Of a stretch of 64,000 bases of DNA, positions 56,995 to 64,000 are shown in pieces. The stretch comes from PFJX01 sp040751755 (GTDB lineage Bacteria > Pseudomonadota > Gammaproteobacteria > Burkholderiales > Thiobacillaceae). Positions within the stretch are counted from its first letter, which is position 1, and every line of letters begins with the position of its first letter. Made by a program: the position numbers and the translations under genes. The stretch covers positions 174,664-238,663 of the forward strand of contig JBFMHC010000010.1 in NCBI GenBank assembly GCA_040751755.1, given 5' to 3'. The notes under the pieces were generated by a model, which searched no databases, was not told where the DNA came from, and was given only the letters and a program-made list of their open reading frames with translations.

Positions 56995-59574
56995 ATGACG
57001 GGCAGCGAATGGCACACCCTGGAGGCGCGGGAGGCGGCGCGCCGGCTCGGCGTCGAGGCGGGGCGCGGGCTGAGCGAGGCCGAGGCGGCGGCGCGTCTCG
57101 CCCGCCACGGCCCGAATGCCCTGCCGGAGGCGCGCCGGCGCACCCCGCTGGCCATGTTCGCCGGCCAGTTCGCGGACTTCATGATCCTGGTGCTGATCGC
57201 CGCCGCCGTCGTCTCCGGCCTGGTGGGCGAGGCCTCGGACAGCATCGCCATCGTCGTCATCGTCCTGCTCAATGCGGTGCTCGGCTTCGTCCAGGAATAC
57301 CGCGCGGAGAAGGCGATGGCCGCGCTCAAGGCCTTGTCCGCGCCGACCGCGCAGGTGTTGCGCGAGGGCGAATGGCAGGAGCTGGACGCGGCCCGGCTGG
57401 TGCCGGGTGACGTGGTGGCCCTGGAGGCCGGCGCCCTGGTGCCGGCGGACCTGCGCCTGTTGGAGGCGGCCGGGTTGCGTACGGACGAGGCGGCGCTCAC
57501 CGGCGAGTCGCAGCCGGTGGACAAGCGCCACGACGCGCTGGGCGGCGCCGACACGCCGCTCGCCGAGCGCCACGGCATGGCCTACAAGGGCACGATGGCG
57601 GTGCATGGGCGGGCGCGCGGCCTGGTGGTGGGCACCGGGCAGGCGACCGAACTGGGGCGCATCGCCGGCCTGCTCGCGGGCGAGACGGGTGGTCAGACGC
57701 CGCTGCAGAAGCGTCTGGCGGACTTCGGCAAGCGCCTGGCCTGGGCGGTGCTGGCGATCTGCGCCATCCTGTTCGTCGCCGGGGTCATGCGCGGCGAGGA
57801 CGTCACCCTCATGTTCCTCACCGCCGTCAGCCTGGCGGTGGCCGCGATCCCCGAGGCCCTGCCGGCGGTGGTGACCATCTCGCTCGCCCTCGGCGCGCGC
57901 CGCATGGTGAAGCAGCATGCCCTGATCCGCCGTCTGCCGGCGGTGGAGACCCTGGGCTCGGTCACCTTCATCTGTTCCGACAAGACCGGCACCCTGACGC
58001 AGAACAAGATGCATGTGGAGCAGGTGTGGCGGGCGCCCGGCGTGGCGCAACCGGAGTTCTACGCGGCCCTGGCGCTCAACAACGACAGCACCTTCACGCG
58101 CGGCGGCCACCCCAAGGGCGATCCCACCGAGGTGGCCCTGTTCCTCGCCGCGCACGAGCAGGGCGAGGACAAGCGGCAACTGGAGGCGGACTGGCCGCGC
58201 ATCGCCGAGCTGCCCTTCGACTCCGAACGCAAGCGCATGACCACCGTGCACCGCGACGCGGAAGGCGGCTGCCTGGTGCTGGTGAAGGGCGCGCCGGAGG
58301 GCCTGCTGCCGCGCTGCGCCGGGCCCGTTGAAGAGGCGGCGCGGCAGGCGGAGGCGATGGCCGCCGCGGGCCTGCGCGTGCTGGCCTTCGCGCGCCGTCG
58401 ACTCGCCGGGCTGCCGGAGGCCCTGAGCCACGACACAGTGGAGGCCGGGCTCGAATTCATCGGCCTCGCCGGCCTGCTCGACCCGCCCCGCCCCGAGGCC
58501 CGGCATGCGGTGGCGGAGTGCCGTGCCGCCGGCATCACGCCGGTGATGATCACCGGCGACCACCCAGCCACCGCCGCCACCATCGCACGGCAGCTCGGCA
58601 TCCTCGACGCGGCGGGACGGGTGATGACGGGGCGCGAGCTGGCGGCGCTGGGCCAGGAGGAGTTCGAGGCCGAGGTGGAGCGGGTGCGGGTGTACGCGCG
58701 CGTCGACCCGGAACAGAAGATCAAGATCGTGCGCGCCCTGCAGGACAAGGGCGAGTTCGTGGCCATGACCGGCGACGGGGTGAACGACGCGCCGGCCCTG
58801 AAGCGCGCCGACATCGGCGTGGCCATGGGCCGCATCGGTACCGACGTGGCGCGCGAGGCCTCCTCCCTGGTCCTGCTGGACGACAACTTCGCCACCATCG
58901 TCGCCGCGGTGCGGCAGGGGCGGCGCATCTACGACAACATCCGCAAGTTCGTGAAGTACACCATGACCAGCAACTCGGGCGAGATCTGGACCCTGTTCCT
59001 GGCGCCCTTCCTGGGCCTGCCCATCCCGCTGCTGCCGATCCACATCCTCTGGATCAACCTGGTCACCGATGGCCTGCCGGGCCTGGCCCTGGCGGTGGAG
59101 CCGGCGGAGAAGGGCATCATGCGGCGCCCGCCGAGGCCGCCGCGCGAGAGCATCTTCGCGCACGGCATGTGGCAGCACATCGTCTGGGTGGGCCTGCTGA
59201 TGGGCGGCGTGTCCATCCTCACCCAGGCCTGGACCTGGCATACCGGCAGCGCGCACTGGCAGAGCATGGTGTTCACCGTGCTGACCCTGTCGCAGATGGG
59301 GCACGCCCTGGCGATCCGCTCCGATACGCGCTCCCTGTTCGAGATCGGCCTGCGTTCCAACCTGCCGCTGCTGGGGGCGGTGCTGCTCACCTTCGCCTTG
59401 CAGATGGCGGTGCTCTACGTGCCCTGGCTCAACCCCATCTTCCGCACCGCGCCGCTGGCCTGGGACGAGCTGCTGCTGTGCGTGGCGCTCTCCAGCGTGG
59501 TGTTCCTCGCCGTGGAGGCGGAGAAGTGGCTGATCCGCAAGGGACGCCTGTATGGCGAGCCGGCGCAGGGCTAG
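56995..59574 (+). CDS. P2-type cation-transporting ATPase (Ca2+/Mn2+-like)
   Basis: An 859-residue P-type pump. It has an N-terminal cation-ATPase domain (residues 4-60) and the actuator motif TGES. TM4 reads AAIPEALPAVVTISLALG, the phosphorylation motif is DKTGTLT, the nucleotide domain has KGAPEGLL, and the hinge is TGDGVNDAPALKRADIG. TM6 reads NLVTDGLPGLALAVEP. The TM4 PEALP and TM6 NLVTD patterns are of the calcium/manganese P2A group. The ion is not proven. GGAGG precedes the ATG at 56995; the open frame upstream is not needed. It is divergent from phoU. Confidence 0.92.
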   Translation: MTGSEWHTLEAREAARRLGVEAGRGLSEAEAAARLARHGPNALPEARRRTPLAMFAGQFADFMILVLIAAAVVSGLVGEASDSIAIVVIVLLNAVLGFVQEYRAEKAMAALKALSAPTAQVLREGEWQELDAARLVPGDVVALEAGALVPADLRLLEAAGLRTDEAALTGESQPVDKRHDALGGADTPLAERHGMAYKGTMAVHGRARGLVVGTGQATELGRIAGLLAGETGGQTPLQKRLADFGKRLAWAVLAICAILFVAGVMRGEDVTLMFLTAVSLAVAAIPEALPAVVTISLALGARRMVKQHALIRRLPAVETLGSVTFICSDKTGTLTQNKMHVEQVWRAPGVAQPEFYAALALNNDSTFTRGGHPKGDPTEVALFLAAHEQGEDKRQLEADWPRIAELPFDSERKRMTTVHRDAEGGCLVLVKGAPEGLLPRCAGPVEEAARQAEAMAAAGLRVLAFARRRLAGLPEALSHDTVEAGLEFIGLAGLLDPPRPEARHAVAECRAAGITPVMITGDHPATAATIARQLGILDAAGRVMTGRELAALGQEEFEAEVERVRVYARVDPEQKIKIVRALQDKGEFVAMTGDGVNDAPALKRADIGVAMGRIGTDVAREASSLVLLDDNFATIVAAVRQGRRIYDNIRKFVKYTMTSNSGEIWTLFLAPFLGLPIPLLPIHILWINLVTDGLPGLALAVEPAEKGIMRRPPRPPRESIFAHGMWQHIVWVGLLMGGVSILTQAWTWHTGSAHWQSMVFTVLTLSQMGHALAIRSDTRSLFEIGLRSNLPLLGAVLLTFALQMAVLYVPWLNPIFRTAPLAWDELLLCVALSSVVFLAVEAEKWLIRKGRLYGEPAQG

Positions 59575-59623
59575 ACCGTTGGAGAGGCTTCGGTAAACTG
59601 CGGCCATTCCACCCGCCCCCGCC

Positions 59624-60490
59624 ATGCAAGATTCCCCCCAGCCCTCCCCGCCCGGCACCCTGGCCATCGTCGCCACCCCCATCGGCAACCTGCGTGACAT
59701 CACCCTGCGCGCCCTCGACGTGCTGCGCCAGGCCGACCTGATCGCCGCCGAGGACACGCGCAACAGCCAGCACCTGCTCGGCGCCTACGGCATCCAGGGC
59801 AAGCTGGTGGCGGTGCACGAGCACAACGAGGCGGCGGCCGCCACGCGCATCGTCGCCGACCTGCAGGCGGGCAAGCGCGTCGCCTACATCTCCGACGCCG
59901 GCACGCCCGGCCTCTCCGACCCCGGCGCGCGCCTGGTGCAGGCGGTGCGCGCGGCCGGCCTGCCGGTGCTGCCGGTGCCGGGGGCGAGCGCCCTGGCGGC
60001 GGCGGTCTCGGTCTCCGGCATCGAGGGGCCGTTCCTGTTCCACGGCTTCCTGCCGCCGAAGGCGGCGGCGCGGCGCAAGGTGCTGGAGGGCCTGCGCGAC
60101 CTGCCGGCCGCCCTGGTGTTCTACGAGGCGCCGCACCGCATCGAGGAGACCGTGGCGGACCTCGCGGCGGTGCTGGGCGAGGCGCGCACCGTGCTGTTCG
60201 CGCGCGAGCTGACCAAGCGCTTCGAGCAGCTGCACGCCTGCCCGCTTGGCGAGGCGACAGCCTGGCTGGCGGCGGACGATAATCACCGCCGCGGCGAGTT
60301 CGTGCTGGTGGTGGCGCCGCCCGCTCCCGCTGCCGAGGACGGCGGCCAGGACGCACGGCGCGTGCTGGAGGTCCTGCTCGCCGAGCTGCCGGTGAAGCAG
60401 GCCGCGCAGCTGGCGGCGAAGCTCACCGGCGCGCGCAAGAACGAGCTGTACGACCTGGCCCTGGGCCTGAAGAACGAGAGCAAGCCATGA
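59624..60490 (+). CDS. rsmI: 16S rRNA (cytidine-1402-2'-O)-methyltransferase RsmI
   Basis: RsmI methylates C1402 in the ribosomal P site. The 288-residue tetrapyrrole-methylase-fold protein has LAIVATPIGNLRDITLRA, AAEDTRNSQHLL, ISDAGTPGLSDPGARLV, VPGASALAAAVSVSG and FYEAPHRIEETV in order. The stop overlaps the pyrC start (ATGA). In many betaproteobacteria rsmI is divergent from yraN; here the integron and several genes separate them. Confidence 0.96.
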   Translation: MQDSPQPSPPGTLAIVATPIGNLRDITLRALDVLRQADLIAAEDTRNSQHLLGAYGIQGKLVAVHEHNEAAAATRIVADLQAGKRVAYISDAGTPGLSDPGARLVQAVRAAGLPVLPVPGASALAAAVSVSGIEGPFLFHGFLPPKAAARRKVLEGLRDLPAALVFYEAPHRIEETVADLAAVLGEARTVLFARELTKRFEQLHACPLGEATAWLAADDNHRRGEFVLVVAPPAPAAEDGGQDARRVLEVLLAELPVKQAAQLAAKLTGARKNELYDLALGLKNESKP

Positions 60491-61509
60491 ACACGATCAC
60501 GATCACCCGCCCCGACGACTGGCACGTGCACCTGCGCGACGGCGCCATGCTCGCGGCGGTGCTGCCCGACACGGCGCGCCAGTTCGCGCGCGCCATCGTC
60601 ATGCCCAACCTGAGGCCGCCGGTGCGCACGGTGGACGAGGCCGCCGCCTACCGCGACCGCATCCTCGCCGCCCTCCCCGCGGGCCTGCGCTTCGAGCCGC
60701 TGATGACCCTGTACCTCACCGACAACACCACGCCGGAGGAGGTCCGCAAGGCGAAGGCGAGCGGCTTCGTGCACGCGGTGAAGTACTACCCGGCGGGCGC
60801 CACCACCAACTCCGATTCCGGCGTCACCGACATCCGCCGCGTCGATGCCGCGCTGGCTGCCATGCAGGAGGCGGGCCTGCCCCTGCTGCTGCACGGCGAG
60901 GTGACCGATCCGGCGGTGGACGTGTTCGACCGCGAGGCGGTGTTCATCGAGCGCATCCTCGCGCCGCTGCTGGCGCGCATGCCGGGCCTCAGGGTGGTGC
61001 TGGAGCACATCACCACGCGCCAGGCCGCCGAGTTCGTCGCCGCCGCGCCGGCCAACGTGGCCGCCACGGTGACCGCGCACCACCTCTTGTACAACCGCAA
61101 CGCCATGTTCCAGGGCGGCATCCGCCCGCACTACTACTGCCTGCCGGTGCTGAAGCGCGAGACGCACCGCCAGGCCCTGGTGGCGGCGGCGACGAGCGGC
61201 AACCCGAAGTTCTTCCTCGGCACCGACAGCGCGCCGCACGCCACGCCCACCAAGGAGGCGGCCTGCGGTTGCGCCGGCATCTACACCGCGCACGCGGCGA
61301 TCGAGCTGTATGCCGAGGCGTTCGACGCGGCCGGCGCGCTCGACCGGCTGGAGGCCTTCGCGAGCCACTACGGCGCGGACTTCTACGGCCTGCCGCGCAA
61401 CACCGCGACCATCACCCTGACGCGCGAGACGGTGCCGGTGCCCGCCACCCATGCCGCAGGCGTCACCCCGCTGCGCGCCGGCGAGACGCTCGCCTGGCGC
61501 CTGGGCTGA
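60487..61509 (+). CDS. pyrC: Dihydroorotase
   Basis: PyrC cyclises carbamoyl-aspartate to dihydroorotate in pyrimidine synthesis. The 340-residue zinc amidohydrolase has WHVHLRDGAML, the carbamylated lysine in VHAVKYYPAG, LLLHGEVTD, LEHITTRQAAEF, TAHHLLYNRN and the catalytic Asp in GTDSAPHA. It is the class II (E. coli-type) enzyme by length and motif. It overlaps rsmI by 4 bases. Confidence 0.97.
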   Translation: MNTITITRPDDWHVHLRDGAMLAAVLPDTARQFARAIVMPNLRPPVRTVDEAAAYRDRILAALPAGLRFEPLMTLYLTDNTTPEEVRKAKASGFVHAVKYYPAGATTNSDSGVTDIRRVDAALAAMQEAGLPLLLHGEVTDPAVDVFDREAVFIERILAPLLARMPGLRVVLEHITTRQAAEFVAAAPANVAATVTAHHLLYNRNAMFQGGIRPHYYCLPVLKRETHRQALVAAATSGNPKFFLGTDSAPHATPTKEAACGCAGIYTAHAAIELYAEAFDAAGALDRLEAFASHYGADFYGLPRNTATITLTRETVPVPATHAAGVTPLRAGETLAWRLG

Positions 61510-61539
61510 ACACACGCATAGCGACCACGGAGGAGAACC

Positions 61540-62673
61540 ATGCAGGCCGACAGCCCCTACTTCAAATATGTGCTGGAACTGCTCAAGACCATGCTGGAGA
61601 AGGACGCGTCCGACCTCTTCATCACGGTCGGCGCGCCGCCGGCGATCAAGATCCACGGCGAGCTGACGCCGTTCAACGCCAAGCCGGTGAGCCGCGAGCA
61701 GGCGGTGGAACTGCTGCGCTCGGTCATGAACGCCAAGCAGTGGGCGGAGTTCGAGAACACGCACGAGTGCAACTTCGCCCTCAGCCTCGACGGCGTGGGG
61801 CGCTTCCGCGTCAACTGCTTCGTGCAGCGCGGCTCGGTGGGCCTGGTGGCGCGCCACATCGTCACCGACGTGCCGACCATGGACGGCCTGGGCCTGCCCG
61901 AGTCGCTCAAGACCCTGATGATGGAGAAGCGCGGCCTGGTGCTGATGGTGGGCGCCACCGGCTCGGGCAAGTCGACCAGCCTCGCGGCCATGCTCAACCA
62001 CCGCAACGAGAACTCCAAGGGCCACATCATCACCATCGAGGACCCGATCGAGTTCGTGCACCCGCACAAGAAGTCGCTGGTGATGCAGCGCGAGGTGGGC
62101 ATCGACACCGACAACTGGTTCGCGGCGCTGAAGAACACCCTGCGCCAGGCCCCGGACGTGATCCTGATCGGCGAGATCCGCGACATGGACACCATGGACT
62201 ACGCCATCGCCTTCGCCGAGACCGGCCACCTGTGCCTGGCCACCCTGCACGCCAACAACTCCAACCAGGCGCTCGACCGCATCATCAACTTCTTCCCCAT
62301 CGAGCGGCGGCCGCAGCTGCTCATGGACCTCTCGCTCAACCTCAAGGGGGTGGTGTCGCAGCGCCTGATCCCGAAGATCGGCGGCGGGCGCGTGCCGGCG
62401 ATCGAGATCATGCTCGCCAGCCCGCTCATCTCCGACCTGATCCTCAAGGGCAACGTGCACGAGCTGAAGCCGATCATGGCGAAGTCGCGCGACCTGGGCA
62501 TGTGTTCCTTCGACCAGGCCCTCTACGACCTGTGCGCCGCCGGCCTGGTGGAGCCGCAGGTGGCGATGCGCTACGCCGATTCGCAGAACGAGCTGCGCAT
62601 CAAGCTCAAGGACCTGGCACGCCAGCGCGGCGTCACCGACCTGGACGACAACAGCGGTCTGGCGATCGTCTGA
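61540..62673 (+). CDS. pilU: Type IV pilus retraction ATPase PilU
   Basis: PilU works with PilT in pilus retraction. The 377-residue ATPase has Walker A GATGSGKST (about residue 140), the Asp box IEDPIEFVH, the Walker B-like ILIGEIRD and the His box HLCLATLHANNSNQALD. PilU rather than PilT is indicated by KKSLVMQREVGIDTDNW, INFFPIERRPQLLMDLSLNL and the extended C-terminus. pilT is not in the window. It completes a pilus theme with the chemosensory operon 20 kb away. GGAGGA precedes the ATG. Confidence 0.95.
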   Translation: MQADSPYFKYVLELLKTMLEKDASDLFITVGAPPAIKIHGELTPFNAKPVSREQAVELLRSVMNAKQWAEFENTHECNFALSLDGVGRFRVNCFVQRGSVGLVARHIVTDVPTMDGLGLPESLKTLMMEKRGLVLMVGATGSGKSTSLAAMLNHRNENSKGHIITIEDPIEFVHPHKKSLVMQREVGIDTDNWFAALKNTLRQAPDVILIGEIRDMDTMDYAIAFAETGHLCLATLHANNSNQALDRIINFFPIERRPQLLMDLSLNLKGVVSQRLIPKIGGGRVPAIEIMLASPLISDLILKGNVHELKPIMAKSRDLGMCSFDQALYDLCAAGLVEPQVAMRYADSQNELRIKLKDLARQRGVTDLDDNSGLAIV

Positions 62674-62679
62674 AGCCCC

Positions 62680-62697
62680 CCTCCCCCGCCGGGGAGG
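62680..62697. terminator. Hairpin between pilU and the convergent methyltransferase gene
   Basis: CCTCCCC (62680-62686) pairs with GGGGAGG (62691-62697) around CGCC, seven bases after the pilU stop and 28 before the opposing stop. It belongs to the same G/C-rich palindrome type as the repeats at 44232 and 56035 and may serve both genes. No T run is present. Confidence 0.5.
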
Positions 62698-62724
62698 CGG
62701 CGGCACCGCCAGGGTGCCGGACGT

Positions 62725-63978
62725 TCAGCGCGGCTTCGGCCGGTTCGACCCGGCCACCAGGCGGTATTCGTAGAAGCGGCACTCCAGCGGGCCGTTGAAC
62801 AGCGGCGTGCGGCGGCTCGCGGAGAGGCCGATGGCCTTGGGCAGTTCGGCGTCGGCGGAGATGAAGAAGGCGGTCCAGCCGGCGAAGCGCTGCTTGAGGA
62901 CGTCGCCAATCCCCTTGTAGAAGGCCGCCATGTCCTCCAGCGACAGGCGCACGCCGTAGGGCGGGTTGCTGATGAGGATGCCCGCCCCGGTGGGCGGCGC
63001 GTCCACCTCCAGGAAGTCCGCCTCCAGCAGCTGCACGCAGTCGAGCAGTCCCGCCGCCTTCAGGTTGAGGCCGGCGGCGCGCACCATGGCCGGGTCGTTG
63101 TCGCAGCCGAAGATCGGCAGTTCCTCGGGCTCCAGGGCCTCCGCCTCGGCGTCCTTGCGCAGGCGCTGCCACTCGATGCGGTCGAAGCCGCGCAGGTTTT
63201 CGAAGGCGAAGTGGCGCTTCAGGCCGGGCGCGCGGTTGAGCCACATCATGCCCGCCTCGATCAGCAGCGTGCCGCCGCCCATCATGGGGTCGAACAAGGG
63301 CGTGCCGGGGCGCCAGCCGGCCAGGCGCAGCAGGCCGGCGGCGAGGTTCTCGTTGAGCGGCGCGGCCGCCGGCTCGATGCGGAAGCCGCGCCGGTTGAGC
63401 GGTTCGCCGGAGAGGTCGACGTAAAGGCTGTAGCGCTCGTCCGTGAGGTAGAGCAGCAGCGGCACGTCCGGCGCGTGGGTGTCGACGCTGGGGCGCTCGC
63501 CGCACTCGGCGCGGAAGCGGTCGCACACCGCGTCCTTGATCTTCAGGCTGGCGAAGTTGAGGCTCTGCAGCGGGCTGTGGCGCGCCACGGTGTGTACGGC
63601 GAGGGTGCGGCTCACGTCGAACAGGGCGGGCCAGTCCACCTTGAGCGCGCCGTCGTAGAGGTCGGACTCGATGCGGTAGGGCCCCTCGCCGACGCGCCAC
63701 AGCACGCGCACCGCCAGGCGGCTCCACAGGTTGACCTTCCAGGCCAGCGGCAGGTCGCCCTTGAAGGCGGCGCCGCCGGCCGCCGGGCGCGCGTCGGCGA
63801 CGCCGATCTCGCCCAGCTCCGCGACCAGTTCGTGTTCCAGGCCCTTGGGACAGGGGACGAAGAAGTGATGGAGCTCGTCGCGGCGCCGCGACGCGGGCCG
63901 GCCGGACGACTCCGGGCGGCGCTGGCCGCGGCCCTCGGGGCGGGGGCCGCGCCGTTCTTCGCGCGGCCCCTCCTCCAT
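62725..63978 (-). CDS. rlmL: 23S rRNA (guanine-N2)-methyltransferase, RlmL/YcbY N-terminal type (start may lie beyond the window)
   Basis: A 417-residue THUMP-domain methyltransferase. The N-terminal 35 residues are Arg/Glu/Gly-rich and disordered. The THUMP region follows (CPKGLEHELVAELGEIG, LAWKVNLWSRLAVRVLWRV), then the SAM-binding Rossmann domain (LFDPMMGGGTLLIEAGMMW) and the catalytic ISNPPYGVRL. It matches the RlmL half that modifies G2445 and lacks the fused RlmK half of E. coli. The frame stays open to the right edge with more Arg/Pro codons, so the true start could be outside the window. Confidence 0.88.
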   Translation of the reverse strand: MEEGPREERRGPRPEGRGQRRPESSGRPASRRRDELHHFFVPCPKGLEHELVAELGEIGVADARPAAGGAAFKGDLPLAWKVNLWSRLAVRVLWRVGEGPYRIESDLYDGALKVDWPALFDVSRTLAVHTVARHSPLQSLNFASLKIKDAVCDRFRAECGERPSVDTHAPDVPLLLYLTDERYSLYVDLSGEPLNRRGFRIEPAAAPLNENLAAGLLRLAGWRPGTPLFDPMMGGGTLLIEAGMMWLNRAPGLKRHFAFENLRGFDRIEWQRLRKDAEAEALEPEELPIFGCDNDPAMVRAAGLNLKAAGLLDCVQLLEADFLEVDAPPTGAGILISNPPYGVRLSLEDMAAFYKGIGDVLKQRFAGWTAFFISADAELPKAIGLSASRRTPLFNGPLECRFYEYRLVAGSNRPKPR

Positions 63979-64000
63979 GCGGCGCGGCCTCGCCTCGCGC

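Noticed and set aside
56044..59763. A 1239-codon minus-strand frame across the P-type ATPase
   Set aside because: It crosses the phoU/ATPase promoter region and ATPase gene with low-complexity composition. The ATPase frame has all P-type motifs.

Overview
The window looks like chromosomal DNA from a high-GC betaproteobacterium, probably a sulfur-oxidising or otherwise chemolithotrophic one. Reasons: the gene orders yibN-grxC-secB-gpsA, gpmI-envC-ctpA, yraN-diaA-dolP and rubredoxin-pilGHIJ-chpA; a DksA of the single-cysteine type with a Lys/Ala/Pro-rich N-terminus; a PEP-CTERM exoprotein; a protein resembling the sulfur-oxidation accessory protein DsrS; and many rhodanese or thiol-handling proteins. 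The genus cannot be fixed from the sequence alone. There is one assembly gap (10 N at 23052-23061). The gene at the left edge is cut; the one at the right edge may be.

1-4.2 kb: the 3' end of gluQ, then molybdenum-cofactor genes (moaA on the minus strand; mobB-moeA-moaD overlapping on the plus strand) and a helical-repeat-like protein. 4.4-13.6 kb (minus): gpsA, secB, trxC, grxC, a membrane rhodanese and a DUF2892 protein, continuous with a tripartite RND efflux operon and an ArsR-family repressor. The repressor has the cysteine pair and spacing of the persulfide sensors BigR and SqrR. This block sits between yibN and gpmI, which adjoin in E. coli.

13.7-23.2 kb: gpmI-envC-ctpA-unknown-moeB-like, then a membrane thioredoxin protein, an HDOD/GGDEF signalling protein and dksA. 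23.3-30.5 kb: metA with a P-loop protein and a CobW GTPase, a CZB zinc-binding protein, lipA, a PEP-CTERM-anchored exo/endonuclease-fold protein and uppP. 30.5-41.2 kb (minus): the type IV pilus chemosensory operon (pilG, pilH, pilI, pilJ, chpA), led by a PhnD-like/rhodanese fusion. chpA is frameshifted in a short GC run and carries a recent tandem Hpt-region duplication. 41.3-49.5 kb: thiD-thiE-hemL, the DsrS-like gene, three secreted proteins (Gly/Pro/Phe-rich, DUF302, rhodanese), then dolP, diaA and yraN.

49.5-53.6 kb: a chromosomal integron. The integrase gene touches yraN, and six cassettes with six attC-like sites run away from it. It splits yraN from rsmI, which are neighbours in many relatives. 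53.6-64 kb: a VOC protein, patatin, phoU, a P-type ATPase, rsmI-pyrC, pilU and an RlmL-type methyltransferase. Short G/C-rich inverted repeats recur in intergenic spaces.

Most notable are the putative persulfide-sensing efflux island, the PhnD-rhodanese fusion heading the Chp operon, and the integron with its reversed, immunity-like and gene-less cassettes.
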